A stretch of DNA of 64,000 nt from JAZREA01 sp045660545 (GCA_045660545.1 JAZREA010000014.1:1-64000), one strand, 5' to 3'; shown: positions 17,237 through 25,668, counted from the stretch's first letter. Notes: generated by a model not told the origin, from the sequence alone. Translations and numbers: made by a program.

Positions 17237-18529
17237 ATGATATGTAAAAACATTACTGTTAAAGACGGCACGCTGTACTTTGCGGGCATGGATACAACCG
17301 TTCTTGCTAAAAAGTATAACACCCCGCTTTACTTAATGGACGAAAATAGAATAAGAGAAAACTGCCGCACATATACACAGGCTATGAATAAATATTTTGA
17401 CGGCAACGCCGTAGCGCTGTACGCGAGTAAGGCGGCGTCGTTTAAGAGGATGTACGAAATAGTGGGCGAAGAGGGCATGGGCGCCGACGTTGTTTCTGCG
17501 GGGGAAATATACACCGCAGCAAAGGCAGGCTTTTCGCTCGAAAATGTGTATTTTCATAGTAATAATAAAACCGACTTTGACGTAGAGTTTGCGGTTGACA
17601 ATAACGTTGGCTACTTTGTGGTGGATAACGCCGAGGAACTTGGCGTGATAGATTCTGTCGCCGCTTCAAAGGGCGTAAGGCAAAAGATTTTGCTAAGACT
17701 CACCCCGGGTATTGATACCCACACCTACGAGGCGGTAAATACCGGTAAAGTCGACTCCAAGTTCGGCACAGCCATCGAAACAGGCCAGGCAATAAAGATG
17801 GTGGAATACGCCCTTGGTTTTAAAAATATAGACCTTGCGGGCTTCCATTGTCATATAGGCTCTCAGGTGTTCGATTCAGATACTTTTTTCAGAGGGTCTG
17901 AGATTATGCTTGCCTTCATAGCAGAGGTTAAGGATAAGTTCGGGTTTGTAACAAGGGAGCTAAGTTTGGGCGGAGGCTATGGCGTAAGGTATGTTGAAGA
18001 TGACCCAACCATCGATATCGACGCTAATATAAAGATGGTTTCCGAGGTTGTAAAGTCCGAGTGTAAAAGGCTTTCGATAGATGTGCCTAAGATAATTATG
18101 GAGCCCGGCAGAAGCATAGTGGCTGACGCAGGTATGACTCTTTACACTGTAGGAACTGTAAAGGAAATTACAGGGTATAAAAATTACGTTTCCGTAGACG
18201 GAGGTATGACAGACAACCCGAGGTTCGCTCTTTATGGGTCGCAGTATACGCTCTATGTTGCCAATAAGATGGAGCAAAAGAGCGACTTTTTGTGCTCCGT
18301 AGTCGGCAGATGTTGCGAAAGCGGAGACATTATCCAGGAAAACGTAATGCTTCCCAAGCCCAAAAGGGGCGACATAGTAGCGGTTTGTACCACGGGTGCA
18401 TACAACTACTCAATGGCGTCAAACTATAACCGCCTTACAAGGCCGCCGGTAGTTATGATAAAGGATAATGAAGATTACCTTGCGGTTAAAAGGGAAACAT
18501 TAGACGACATAATCTCAAACGACATATAA
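17237..18529 (+). CDS. lysA: Diaminopimelate decarboxylase
   Basis: A 430-residue fold type III PLP enzyme that converts meso-diaminopimelate to lysine. The PLP lysine lies in ALYASKAASF (about residue 60). HCHIGSQ, the glycine loop LSLGGGYGVRY and EPGRSIVADAG are present, and the C-terminal domain has CCESGD and GAYNYSMASNYNR. It starts at ATG 17237 after GAGGATGTG. It is the last gene of the riboswitch operon. Confidence 0.97.
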   Translation: MICKNITVKDGTLYFAGMDTTVLAKKYNTPLYLMDENRIRENCRTYTQAMNKYFDGNAVALYASKAASFKRMYEIVGEEGMGADVVSAGEIYTAAKAGFSLENVYFHSNNKTDFDVEFAVDNNVGYFVVDNAEELGVIDSVAASKGVRQKILLRLTPGIDTHTYEAVNTGKVDSKFGTAIETGQAIKMVEYALGFKNIDLAGFHCHIGSQVFDSDTFFRGSEIMLAFIAEVKDKFGFVTRELSLGGGYGVRYVEDDPTIDIDANIKMVSEVVKSECKRLSIDVPKIIMEPGRSIVADAGMTLYTVGTVKEITGYKNYVSVDGGMTDNPRFALYGSQYTLYVANKMEQKSDFLCSVVGRCCESGDIIQENVMLPKPKRGDIVAVCTTGAYNYSMASNYNRLTRPPVVMIKDNEDYLAVKRETLDDIISNDI

Positions 18530-18540
18530 ACTGCCGTATT

Positions 18541-18563
18541 AAAATGCGCACATCACACAATGC
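18541..18563 (-). repeat. Short inverted fragment of the structured repeat (right end)
   Basis: AAAATGCGCACATCACACAATGC matches, in reverse complement, the right end of copies A-C (the P4 3' strand plus the downstream GTGTGGTGTG/CATTTT segment) with about two mismatches over 23 bases. The rest of the repeat is absent. It sits between lysA and the shared terminator. Confidence 0.6.
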
Positions 18564-18566
18564 CAT

Positions 18567-18608
18567 AAAAAAAGGGCGTGGATTTTATCCACGCCCTTAA
18601 TTTTTTTG
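18567..18608. terminator. Bidirectional terminator between lysA and the NhaC gene
   Basis: AAGGGCGTGGAT and ATCCACGCCCTT form a strong stem with flanking A- and T-tracts on both sides. It serves the converging lysA and antiporter genes. Confidence 0.92.
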
Positions 18609-18609
18609 G

Positions 18610-20241
18610 TTAAGCTTTTTTAGTTGTAATTGCCTTTATTACGAACAATGTCGCTATCGTAAGAATAACACCTATTGGAAGAAGAATATAAGCGTTTTGT
18701 ATAATACCTGCGAGCAAATACATCACAAACGAAATTCCCGCAACAGTAACCGCGTACGGCATCTGTGTCGAAACGTGGTTAATATGGTTAGACTGGCTGC
18801 CTGCCGATGCCATAATTGTTGTATCGGAAATTGGTGAGCAGTGGTCGCCGCAAACAGCGCCGGCCATACAAGCAGAAACAGCGATAATTGTAATCTCGTT
18901 TCCTAAGCCGCCAAACGCAGCAATAACTATCGGAATAAGGATACCAAATGTTCCCCACGAAGTACCTGATGCAAATGCAAGAACACAAGCAACAAGGAAT
19001 ACAATAGCAGGAAGGAAGTTAACAAAGCTTGCAGCAGAACCTTCAACCAAAGCGGCGATAAAGTCAGCGGCACCAAGAGAATCTGTCATAACTTTAAGCG
19101 TCCATGCAAAGGTAAGAATCATAATAGCAGGAACCATTGCCTTAAATCCTTCAGGGATACAATCCATACATTCTTTAAACGAAAGCACTCTGCGGGCAAA
19201 CATGTATATAATAGTAAATACAAGAGCAATTGAAGAACCGATAACAAGACCTACAGAAGCGTCGCTGCCTGCGAATGCGTCAATAAAGCTTGTACCGCTG
19301 AAAAATCCACCTGTGTAAATCATACCAATTACGCAAGCGATAATAAGAACTACAATCGGCAAAACAAGGTCAATAACCTTACCCTTTGCATTGATGTCGT
19401 TGTTTTCAAGAGCCTTGAAGCTTTCTGCATCGTCCGAAGAGAAAAGGTCGCCGTTTTCGGCATTTTCTTCAATCTTCTTCATCGGACCAAAGTCAAATTT
19501 CATAAGTACTATGGTAAACATCATCACTATCGTAAGTATAGCGTAGAAGTTATAAGGAATAGCCTTGATAAAAAGCTCAAGTCCGTTCATACCGGAATCC
19601 TGTGCAAAGCCTGCAACAGCAGCAGCCCAGGAAGAAATAGGAGCAATGATACACACCGGAGCTGCCGTAGCATCTATAAGGTAAGCAAGCTTTGCTCTTG
19701 AAATCTTAAATTTGTCCGTAACAGGACGCATAACAGAACCAACAGTAAGACAGTTAAAGTAGTCGTCTATAAAGATAAGAACACCAAGTACAATTGTTGC
19801 ACACTGTGCGCCGATTTTGCTCTTGATATGAGTAGACGCCCATTTACCAAAAGCTGCGCTGCCGCCGGCCTTGTTCATAAGAGCGACTATTGCACCAAGG
19901 ATAACGAGGAATACTAAAATACCAACGTTCCAGCTGTCAGAAAGCGACGCGATAAATCCGTCAACAAGCATGTGGTTCATCGTAGCTTCGAAATTAAAGT
20001 CCGCATACAAAAGCGCACCAATCAATATTCCGACAAACAACGAGCTGTAAACTTCCTTTGTTATAAGCGCAAGACCGATAGCAACAAGCGGTGGAACAAG
20101 CCCCCAGAAAGTGCCAAATAGTCTGACAGTCTCCTCAGCACCCTCTCCGTCGGCAAAAACCATAAAAGGAACTGCAACGATCAGGATAGCCAAAATAGAT
20201 GTAAGCAGCTTTAATAGCTTAGACCTGCTTGGTTTTTTCAT
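18610..20241 (-). CDS. NhaC-family Na+/H+ antiporter-like transporter
   Basis: A 543-residue membrane protein with about a dozen hydrophobic helices. Helix 1 (residues 12-30) may act as a signal anchor. The family signatures FIDDYFNCLTVGSVMRP and GDHCSPISDTTIMASAG are present and carry charged and polar residues within membrane segments. Family members exchange Na+ and H+ or move organic substrates. Some NhaC-like proteins are predicted lysine transporters under L-box control, and this gene faces dapA-lysA, but I see no riboswitch in its 180-bp leader. The start follows GGAGGG. The substrate remains open. Confidence 0.88.
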   Translation of the reverse strand: MKKPSRSKLLKLLTSILAILIVAVPFMVFADGEGAEETVRLFGTFWGLVPPLVAIGLALITKEVYSSLFVGILIGALLYADFNFEATMNHMLVDGFIASLSDSWNVGILVFLVILGAIVALMNKAGGSAAFGKWASTHIKSKIGAQCATIVLGVLIFIDDYFNCLTVGSVMRPVTDKFKISRAKLAYLIDATAAPVCIIAPISSWAAAVAGFAQDSGMNGLELFIKAIPYNFYAILTIVMMFTIVLMKFDFGPMKKIEENAENGDLFSSDDAESFKALENNDINAKGKVIDLVLPIVVLIIACVIGMIYTGGFFSGTSFIDAFAGSDASVGLVIGSSIALVFTIIYMFARRVLSFKECMDCIPEGFKAMVPAIMILTFAWTLKVMTDSLGAADFIAALVEGSAASFVNFLPAIVFLVACVLAFASGTSWGTFGILIPIVIAAFGGLGNEITIIAVSACMAGAVCGDHCSPISDTTIMASAGSQSNHINHVSTQMPYAVTVAGISFVMYLLAGIIQNAYILLPIGVILTIATLFVIKAITTKKA

Positions 20242-20305
20242 TTGAAAACCCTCCTAAAATAAATTGAGTCATACATATACGTCGTTTAAGACGTAATATA
20301 TGGTA

Positions 20306-20334
20306 ATAATATCATTTATTACGCCTTTTCGCAA
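20306..20334 (-). promoter_or_regulatory. Possible promoter of the NhaC-family gene
   Basis: On the minus strand TTGCGA (20329-20334) and TATTAT (20306-20311) are 17 bp apart. Two small palindromes, ACGTC-GACGT and GTAATA-containing arms, lie between it and the gene. The -35 box is weak. Confidence 0.4.
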
Positions 20335-20424
20335 TATGGAATATCTACAAAAAACATCTGCAATTTTGTGCTTTTTTACATAATATAAGGATTTTTTCTG
20401 TTTTATACTTGCGAAAAAAGCATA

Positions 20425-20808
20425 TCACACCACACTTATGTTTACGGAAAATTCCTTGTCCTCCGCATCGTCCTCGTGCGGCTCGGTAAATAGCCTGTAC
20501 CTTTTTGCAAGCATCTCTGCCGCTTTTTGCCGTTGCGAAAGACTGGGATATTCTTGTTTTTCGTCGTTTTCTCCCATCGGCGCTTCCCCTCTCATAACGG
20601 CGGTAAGAAATTCTAAAACCTCGTCAGGCGTTGCAATTTTGTCGTTTGAAGGGTAAGATGCCAGATACTCCAATACAGCCTTGTCTCTTAAAAGTCTGCT
20701 TCCGTATCCCCTGCTTTTGTAGCCGGCAGCTGCCGCGCTTTTTTCTGCGTCTGCGCAGGCGAGGTAATTATCGGCAAAAATCTTTTTTCTTCTACTTATC
20801 TTATTCAT
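20425..20808 (-). CDS. Phage terminase small subunit-like protein
   Basis: A 127-residue protein. ATG 20808 is favoured over GTG 20817, which lies within the ribosome binding region. The N-terminal part, FADNYLACADAEKSAAAAGY followed by SRLLRDKAVLEYL, matches the DNA-binding domain of small terminases, which recognise phage DNA for packaging. The acidic C-terminus would normally contact the large subunit. No large terminase, portal or capsid gene follows. The next gene is the NhaC transporter. It overlaps the upstream regulator by 8 bp. It is a remnant or a domesticated cassette. Confidence 0.78.
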   Translation of the reverse strand: MNKISRRKKIFADNYLACADAEKSAAAAGYKSRGYGSRLLRDKAVLEYLASYPSNDKIATPDEVLEFLTAVMRGEAPMGENDEKQEYPSLSQRQKAAEMLAKRYRLFTEPHEDDAEDKEFSVNISVV

Positions 20809-21208
20809 TTTCCCCACTCCAATCTATGTCCATTTGCGCAATCTTTTCAAGCGCCCGCTTTTCGATAATCTGACAGTTTCTCTGTTCATACAGCATATAC
20901 TCGGGCATCCTTAACCAGTCTATCCCTTCTATGTATCGGTAGTATATAATGTTTCTCTCGTTGCCCTCCAGCCCGTCCAGTATGCTCTCAATCAGTTTCA
21001 GCCTTCGCCTTAGCTTGTCCGCGTCTTTTTCCATAGAGTCTGTAATGTTGTAGTATATTTTTTTCAGCGCCTTCTCGCTCTCGGGAATGGGGTTTACAAG
21101 TATTTTTCTAAAATCCGACAGGTGTGCTGTCCTAAGTTCCAGTTCTCTTTTCATAAGCGTGTAGCTTCTAAGCTTTCTTCGTATCGCCGCGTATTCAGCC
21201 CTTTTCAT
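20801..21208 (-). CDS. Sigma-like phage late transcription regulator (ArpU/RinA type)
   Basis: A 135-residue protein with a charged helical N-terminus and a C-terminal sigma region 4-like helix-turn-helix (NERNIIYYRYIEGIDW, then a recognition helix near 115-128). Such proteins sit directly upstream of small terminase genes in many Firmicutes phages and activate late genes. It overlaps the terminase gene by 8 bp and the upstream small gene by 4 bp. Assignment is by fold pattern and position. Confidence 0.65.
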   Translation of the reverse strand: MKRAEYAAIRRKLRSYTLMKRELELRTAHLSDFRKILVNPIPESEKALKKIYYNITDSMEKDADKLRRRLKLIESILDGLEGNERNIIYYRYIEGIDWLRMPEYMLYEQRNCQIIEKRALEKIAQMDIDWSGENE

Positions 21209-21369
21209 ATTTCACCCTCCTCAAAAATCCACTTTCCGCTAAAAAACCAGTCAACAAATTCGTCCCGTTCCGCCTTTTCGTCCAAAACTCTGCCAAGAGC
21301 GTATCCAAACGCAAATTTCACGTCCACGTTCTCTCCTTCCTCGCTTAATATACCTCTGTAATATGGCAC
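21205..21369 (-). CDS. Small protein at the head of the phage-like operon, GTG start
   Basis: A 54-residue protein, MPYYRGILSEEGENVDVKF onward, ending FSGKWIFEEGEI. The GTG at 21369 follows AAAGGAGGG. The longer frame to 21498 crosses the promoter and operators and is rejected. I do not recognise the family. It is the first gene after the minus-strand promoter and is translationally coupled to the late regulator. Confidence 0.65.
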   Translation of the reverse strand: MPYYRGILSEEGENVDVKFAFGYALGRVLDEKAERDEFVDWFFSGKWIFEEGEI

Positions 21370-21387
21370 TAAAACGCCCTCCTTTAC

Positions 21388-21473
21388 TTTGCAAATCGCA
21401 AACTTTAAGTTTATTATATATTGCGTTTTGCAAAATGTCAAGTCGTTTTTTACAAAAAAATTGCAAAATGCAA
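21388..21473. promoter_or_regulatory. Three repressor operators (TTGC-N5-GCAA)
   Basis: Three palindromes share the half-site TTGC with a 5-bp centre: TTTGCAAATCGCAAA (21388-21402), TTGCGTTTTGCAA (21421-21433) and TTGCAAAATGCAA (21461-21473). Centres are about 32 and 40 bp apart. The middle one lies inside the spacer of the minus-strand promoter, the first lies downstream of its -10 box, and the third is immediately upstream of the plus-strand -35 box. This is the layout of a phage repressor switch, presumably bound by the XRE protein encoded at 21564. Confidence 0.75.
21413..21441 (-). promoter_or_regulatory. Consensus promoter of the phage-like small operon
   Basis: On the minus strand TTGACA (21436-21441) and TATAAT (21413-21418), both perfect, are 17 bp apart. 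An operator palindrome fills the spacer, so it should be fully blocked when the repressor is bound. Confidence 0.88.
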
Positions 21474-21480
21474 AAAAACA

Positions 21481-21510
21481 TTGACAATCCCACCCCATAT
21501 TTATTATTAT
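21481..21510 (+). promoter_or_regulatory. Promoter of the XRE regulator and larA
   Basis: TTGACA (21481-21486) and TATTAT (21505-21510) are separated by 18 bp. An operator ends 8 bp upstream of the -35 box, a position that would allow activation or mild repression by the XRE protein. Confidence 0.7.
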
Positions 21511-21563
21511 ATAGTAAAGGTATAAAGTTAATATTTTAACTGCAAGAAAGGGCTGTGAGTTAC

Positions 21564-21881
21564 ATGGCGAAATTTAATAAAAACCTTGCGGATGCAAGAC
21601 TTCTTCAAGGGATTTCGCAAAAGGCTATGGCAGAGGCGCTGGGAGTTGCCCAGTCGACATATTCTCTGTACGAAAAGGGCGCGCGCGAGCCTAATATAGA
21701 AAAAATCGTTGCAATATCAGAGATTCTTAAAGTATCTGCCGACGAGCTTTTAGGTGTAAAGACAAAAGAATCTGAGCTTTACGAGATGTTTTTGTTGCTG
21801 GACAGCATAGACAGGGCAGAGATAACAGGCACGATAAAACAAATGCTAAAAAGCGAAAAATACAAGGGGGAAGAGAAATGA
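21564..21881 (+). CDS. XRE-family (phage CI-like) transcriptional regulator
   Basis: A 105-residue protein. Residues 6-62 form a Cro/CI helix-turn-helix (ADARLLQGISQKAMAEALGV, QSTYSLYEKGAREPN). The C-terminal 40 residues are helical and probably dimerise. ATG 21564 is preferred over GTG 21555, which is too close to AAAGGG. The gene is divergent from the phage-like operon with three operators between. Its stop overlaps the larA start by ATGA, so a racemase is translated with a phage-type repressor. Confidence 0.85.
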   Translation: MAKFNKNLADARLLQGISQKAMAEALGVAQSTYSLYEKGAREPNIEKIVAISEILKVSADELLGVKTKESELYEMFLLLDSIDRAEITGTIKQMLKSEKYKGEEK

Positions 21882-23155
21882 GTCAGATACAGTTTCCTTA
21901 TGGTAAGGAAAAACTCAGTATAGATATACCGGACGGTAGCTTAAACGGGGTTTTGGTTTCAAAGCTTCATAGCTATCATACCGATAAGACAGAAACAGAG
22001 CTCGTTTTAGAGGCGATGGAGTCGCCTGTGGGCACAGACAGGCTTTCAGAGCTTGCCAGGGGTAAGCAAAAGGTCGTAATAATAGCGAGCGACCACACCC
22101 GTCCGGTGCCGAGTAAAGCGATTATCCCGCCTATGCTCGCACAAATCCGCGAGGGCAACCCAAATGCCGATATCACCATCCTTATCGCCACAGGCTGCCA
22201 TAGAGGCACTACAAAGGACGAGCTTATATCAAAGTTTGGCGAAGATATAGTAGCTAATGAAAAAATCTACATCCACGACTGCGACGAAGAAGATATGCTG
22301 GTTAAAATCGGCACGCTTCCGTCGGGTGGAGAGCTTGTAGTAAATAAGCTTGCTGTCGAGGCCGACTTGCTTGTTGCAGAGGGCTTTATCGAGCCACACT
22401 TTTTTGCCGGTTTTTCGGGAGCCAGAAAGAGCGTCCTTCCCGGCATAGCTGCACGCAAAACTGTTCTCGCTAACCATTGTAGCGAATTTATAGCAAGCCC
22501 GTACGCAAGAACAGGTATTTTAGAGAATAACCCAATACATAAAGATATGGTCTACGCAGGCAAGACAGCTAAGCTTGCCTATATAGTAAACGTTGTAATC
22601 GATGAGAACAAAAAGGCGATTTTCGCAGTAGCCGGCGATATGGAAAAGGCGCACGAAAAGGGCTGCGAGTTTTTGTCGGGGCTTTGTAAGGCAAAGGCTC
22701 TTCCGGCGGATATTGTAATCTCGACTAACGGCGGCTACCCGCTTGACCAGAATATATATCAGTCCGTAAAGGGTATGACCGCTGCGGAGGCGACGGTAAA
22801 AGAGGGCGGAGTAATCATAATGCTCTCTAAATGTAACGACGGTACAGGCGGCATGGACTTTTATGAGCAGATGAAAGAGGAAGAGGACATTGGTAAAATT
22901 GAGCAGAAGTTTATGGCGCGCGGCCGTAACGAGACGCTCACAGACCAGTGGATGACACAGATTTTAGTCAGGATTTTAAAGCACTGTTCGGTAGTTTATG
23001 TGTCAGACGCTCCTGACGAAATGATACGCGATTACCATATGATTCCTGCGCATTCTTTGGACGAGGCTATACAAAAGGCCCGCGAGATATTGGGTAGGGA
23101 TGACGCAAGCGTAACAGCCATCCCCGACGGCGTGTCAGTAATGGTTGTAAAATAG
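21878..23155 (+). CDS. larA: Nickel-dependent lactate racemase family protein (LarA-like)
   Basis: A 425-residue LarA-family protein. Family members use a nickel pincer nucleotide bound through a lysine to racemise lactate or related 2-hydroxyacids. All residues known for Lactiplantibacillus LarA appear at the same numbers: H108 (GCHRG), H174 (IEPHFFAG), K184 (GARKS) and H200 (LANH). SDHTRPVP lies at 71-78. An active enzyme is therefore likely. The larB, larC and larE genes for the cofactor are not in the window. The substrate may be a 2-hydroxyacid other than lactate. The gene overlaps the XRE regulator by 4 bp and ends at a strong terminator. Confidence 0.9.
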   Translation: MSQIQFPYGKEKLSIDIPDGSLNGVLVSKLHSYHTDKTETELVLEAMESPVGTDRLSELARGKQKVVIIASDHTRPVPSKAIIPPMLAQIREGNPNADITILIATGCHRGTTKDELISKFGEDIVANEKIYIHDCDEEDMLVKIGTLPSGGELVVNKLAVEADLLVAEGFIEPHFFAGFSGARKSVLPGIAARKTVLANHCSEFIASPYARTGILENNPIHKDMVYAGKTAKLAYIVNVVIDENKKAIFAVAGDMEKAHEKGCEFLSGLCKAKALPADIVISTNGGYPLDQNIYQSVKGMTAAEATVKEGGVIIMLSKCNDGTGGMDFYEQMKEEEDIGKIEQKFMARGRNETLTDQWMTQILVRILKHCSVVYVSDAPDEMIRDYHMIPAHSLDEAIQKAREILGRDDASVTAIPDGVSVMVVK

Positions 23156-23159
23156 TATA

Positions 23160-23200
23160 AAAAAAACACCTTCATTTGATGAAGGTGTTTTTGTTTTTTA
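23160..23200. terminator. Terminator after larA, shared with the convergent gene
   Basis: AAAACACCTTCAT and ATGAAGGTGTTTTTG pair around a short loop, with an A-tract before and a T-tract after. It works for larA and may also serve the gene ending at 23205. Confidence 0.88.
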
Positions 23201-23204
23201 TGGT

Positions 23205-23975
23205 TTACATCGGCGTATATCCGTCAGGAATTTCAAAGAGCGAAGCGTCAATATCTGTCGAGTACGAAATATATTTGGTAATAACTTCACCGTTTGGTGC
23301 TTTTGTTATAATGTACTGTATGTCGCCGCTTTCGTCGAACAAATACGTAGTTTCCGTACCGGTTGCTTCTTTGTAAAGTTCATAGTCGTACTCTGCGTTT
23401 CGGAAGGTAATTTTGCCGGTTTCAAGAGTCTTTGTTTCAAAGTTGTATGTATCGGATTCGGCCGAGGAGTTTGTTTCGTGTTCTGTATATGTCATGGTGT
23501 CAGGGTTTAGCAAATAACCTTTTTGCGGCGTGTATAGATACGCCATATAAGGAATATCGCCTTCATATTCCTGCACAGTGTTGTAAGAGTCCATGTACAC
23601 TTCCTTATACTTGTATCCGTCGGTAGAAGAAGTGATAAATTCAGTCTGGTAGAATTCTCCCTGTTCTTTAGAACTTATCATATATTCAACAACCGCCGTA
23701 AAGTTGGTATTTTTGTATCTTTTGTCGAAAAAGGCAGTAGTTTTTGATTTTTGTGTTTCTACCGAGCCGGTTTTCGTAGTTTTGGTCTGTTGCAGTTCAA
23801 GAGCAACTTCAGAAACCTCTTCGTTTTGTATGTCGGGTGTTTGCGGCTGTGCGGCACGCTTGTCCATCTCGCATTTTGTAAAAATAAGCGCAATGCAAAT
23901 AATCCATACAGCAACAATTACAGAAATAATGGTAGCCTTGGTATTAATATTAGAATTTTTTGTATCTTTTTTCAT
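23205..23975 (-). CDS. Membrane-anchored extracytoplasmic protein of unknown function
   Basis: A 256-residue protein with a short basic N-terminus and one membrane helix (residues 14-33), then a Q/T-rich linker and a soluble domain rich in Tyr, Thr and Glu with alternating beta-strand-like pattern (TTYLFDESGDIQYIITKAPNGE). The fold resembles outer-surface lipoprotein carriers of the LolA type in broad pattern only. There is no lipobox. It has a single-gene unit and no informative neighbours. Confidence 0.7.
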   Translation of the reverse strand: MKKDTKNSNINTKATIISVIVAVWIICIALIFTKCEMDKRAAQPQTPDIQNEEVSEVALELQQTKTTKTGSVETQKSKTTAFFDKRYKNTNFTAVVEYMISSKEQGEFYQTEFITSSTDGYKYKEVYMDSYNTVQEYEGDIPYMAYLYTPQKGYLLNPDTMTYTEHETNSSAESDTYNFETKTLETGKITFRNAEYDYELYKEATGTETTYLFDESGDIQYIITKAPNGEVITKYISYSTDIDASLFEIPDGYTPM

Positions 23976-24064
23976 ATGTATTCCTCCTGTTTAAAACATT
24001 GTAACATACCGCAATATTTTTTTCAATATTAATTTTTGACAGGGAGGTCAAACACCGCTTTTTC

Positions 24065-24093
24065 TTGACATTTTGGCTGTTTTAATGTAATAT
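24065..24093 (+). promoter_or_regulatory. Promoter of proS
   Basis: TTGACA (24065-24070) and TAATAT (24088-24093) are separated by 17 bp. The leader of roughly 100 nt contains a small GTTCC/GGAAC hairpin but none of the T-box hallmarks. Confidence 0.6.
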
Positions 24094-24210
24094 ATATAAT
24101 AAATAAAAAAGCAATAGTTGTTTTGGGTTTTTGCTTACCCGCAACCGGTACAAACAGTTCCTCGCACGGGAACAGATTAATATAAATCGTGCAGAAAGGC
24201 AATGAAATTA

Positions 24211-25647
24211 ATGGACAAGCAGAAGAAATTTGTTGAAGAAATCACATCCATGGATGTAGACTTTGCAAAATGGTACACCGATATAGTTAAAAAGGCTGAC
24301 TTAATCGAATATTCCAGCGTAAGGGGATGTATGATAATCCGCCCCTACGGCTATGCAATCTGGGAGAATATACAAAAGGTTTTAGACTCCAAGTTCAAAG
24401 AGACCGGCCACGAAAACGTGTATATGCCGATGTTTATTCCCGAAAGCCTTTTGCAAAAGGAAAAGGACCACGTAGCAGGCTTTGCTCCCGAGGTTGCCTG
24501 GGTTACACATGGCGGAAGCGAAAAGCTCCAGGAAAGGCTTTGCGTTCGCCCGACGTCCGAGACTCTGTTTTGTGACCACTACGCTAATATAATACATTCC
24601 TACCGCGACCTTCCCAAGCTTTATAACCAGTGGTGCTCTGTTGTAAGGTGGGAAAAGACCACAAGGCCTTTCTTGCGCTCTGTTGAGTTCTTGTGGCAGG
24701 AGGGCCACACTGTGCATGAAACTGCTCAGGAAGCCATTGAGGAAACTCAGAGAATGTTAAATGTTTACGCTGATTTTTGCGAAAATTACCTTGCAATTCC
24801 GGTAATTAAGGGCCAAAAGACCGATAAAGAAAAGTTTGCAGGCGCGGAGCAGACCTACACTATCGAAAGTATGATGCACGACGGCAAGGCGCTCCAGGCG
24901 GGCACTTCTCACTACTTTGGCGACGGCTTTGCAAGGGCGTTTGATATACAGTTTACCGACAGAAATAACCAGTTGCAGTACGTCCACGAGACTTCGTGGG
25001 GCGTTTCGACCAGGCTCATCGGCGCGATTATCATGATGCACGGCGACGACAACGGCCTTGTGCTTCCTCCGAAGATTGCTCCGCTTCAGGTTATCATAGT
25101 TCCTGTTGCGATGAATAAAGAGGGCGTGCTCGAAAAGGCGGAGGAGCTTCAAAACAGGTTGAAGGGCATCGTCAGCGTTAAGCTCGACTCTTCCGATAAA
25201 TCTCCGGGCTGGAAGTTTAGCGAGTACGAGATGAAGGGCGTTCCCGTAAGAGTGGAAATCGGTCCTAAGGATATTGCGAACAACCAGTGCGTTTTGGTAA
25301 GACGTGACACTCACGAAAAGATCTTCGTTTCTTTGGATAACTTAGAAAGCGAGGTTACTTCGCTTTTGGAAACTATCCAGAGCGATATGTTCAATAAGGC
25401 TCTTAGCCTTCGTGAAGAAAAGACATATAAAGTAACCGACTTTGAGGAAATGAAAAAGTGCGCTTCGGAAAAGACCGGCTTTGTCAAGGCTATGTGGTGC
25501 GGCGACCTTGCGTGCGAAGAAAAGATAAAGGAAGAAGCAGGCCTCTCGTCAAGATGTATGCCGTTTGACCAGGAGCATCTGTCCGACAAGTGCGTTTGCT
25601 GCGGCAAGCCTGCCAAGACTATGACATATTGGGGTAAGGCTTATTAA
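24211..25647 (+). CDS. proS: Prolyl-tRNA synthetase, archaeal/eukaryotic-like (type 3)
   Basis: A 478-residue class II synthetase that charges tRNA-Pro. It lacks the editing insertion of the long bacterial form and shows the short-type features: IRPYGYAIWENIQ (motif 1 region), the motif 2 strand WRWEKTTRPFLRSVEFLWQE, AGTSHYFGDGFARAF, and a C-terminal zinc-binding-like end with CVCCGKPAKTMTYWGKAY. ATG 24211 gives normal spacing from AAAGGC. ATG 24202 is only 1 nt from it. It is followed by an AI-2E-family permease. Confidence 0.95.
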   Translation: MDKQKKFVEEITSMDVDFAKWYTDIVKKADLIEYSSVRGCMIIRPYGYAIWENIQKVLDSKFKETGHENVYMPMFIPESLLQKEKDHVAGFAPEVAWVTHGGSEKLQERLCVRPTSETLFCDHYANIIHSYRDLPKLYNQWCSVVRWEKTTRPFLRSVEFLWQEGHTVHETAQEAIEETQRMLNVYADFCENYLAIPVIKGQKTDKEKFAGAEQTYTIESMMHDGKALQAGTSHYFGDGFARAFDIQFTDRNNQLQYVHETSWGVSTRLIGAIIMMHGDDNGLVLPPKIAPLQVIIVPVAMNKEGVLEKAEELQNRLKGIVSVKLDSSDKSPGWKFSEYEMKGVPVRVEIGPKDIANNQCVLVRRDTHEKIFVSLDNLESEVTSLLETIQSDMFNKALSLREEKTYKVTDFEEMKKCASEKTGFVKAMWCGDLACEEKIKEEAGLSSRCMPFDQEHLSDKCVCCGKPAKTMTYWGKAY

Positions 25648-25668
25648 TTTAGTATTGAGGTGATAGCG

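Noticed and set aside
21370..21498. Longer version of the small phage-like protein starting at 21498
   Set aside because: It would cross the promoter and two operators. GTG 21369 has a good ribosome binding site.
24094..24200. T-box leader before proS
   Set aside because: The leader is only about 100 nt and lacks the conserved T-box bulge sequence and a terminator/antiterminator pair.
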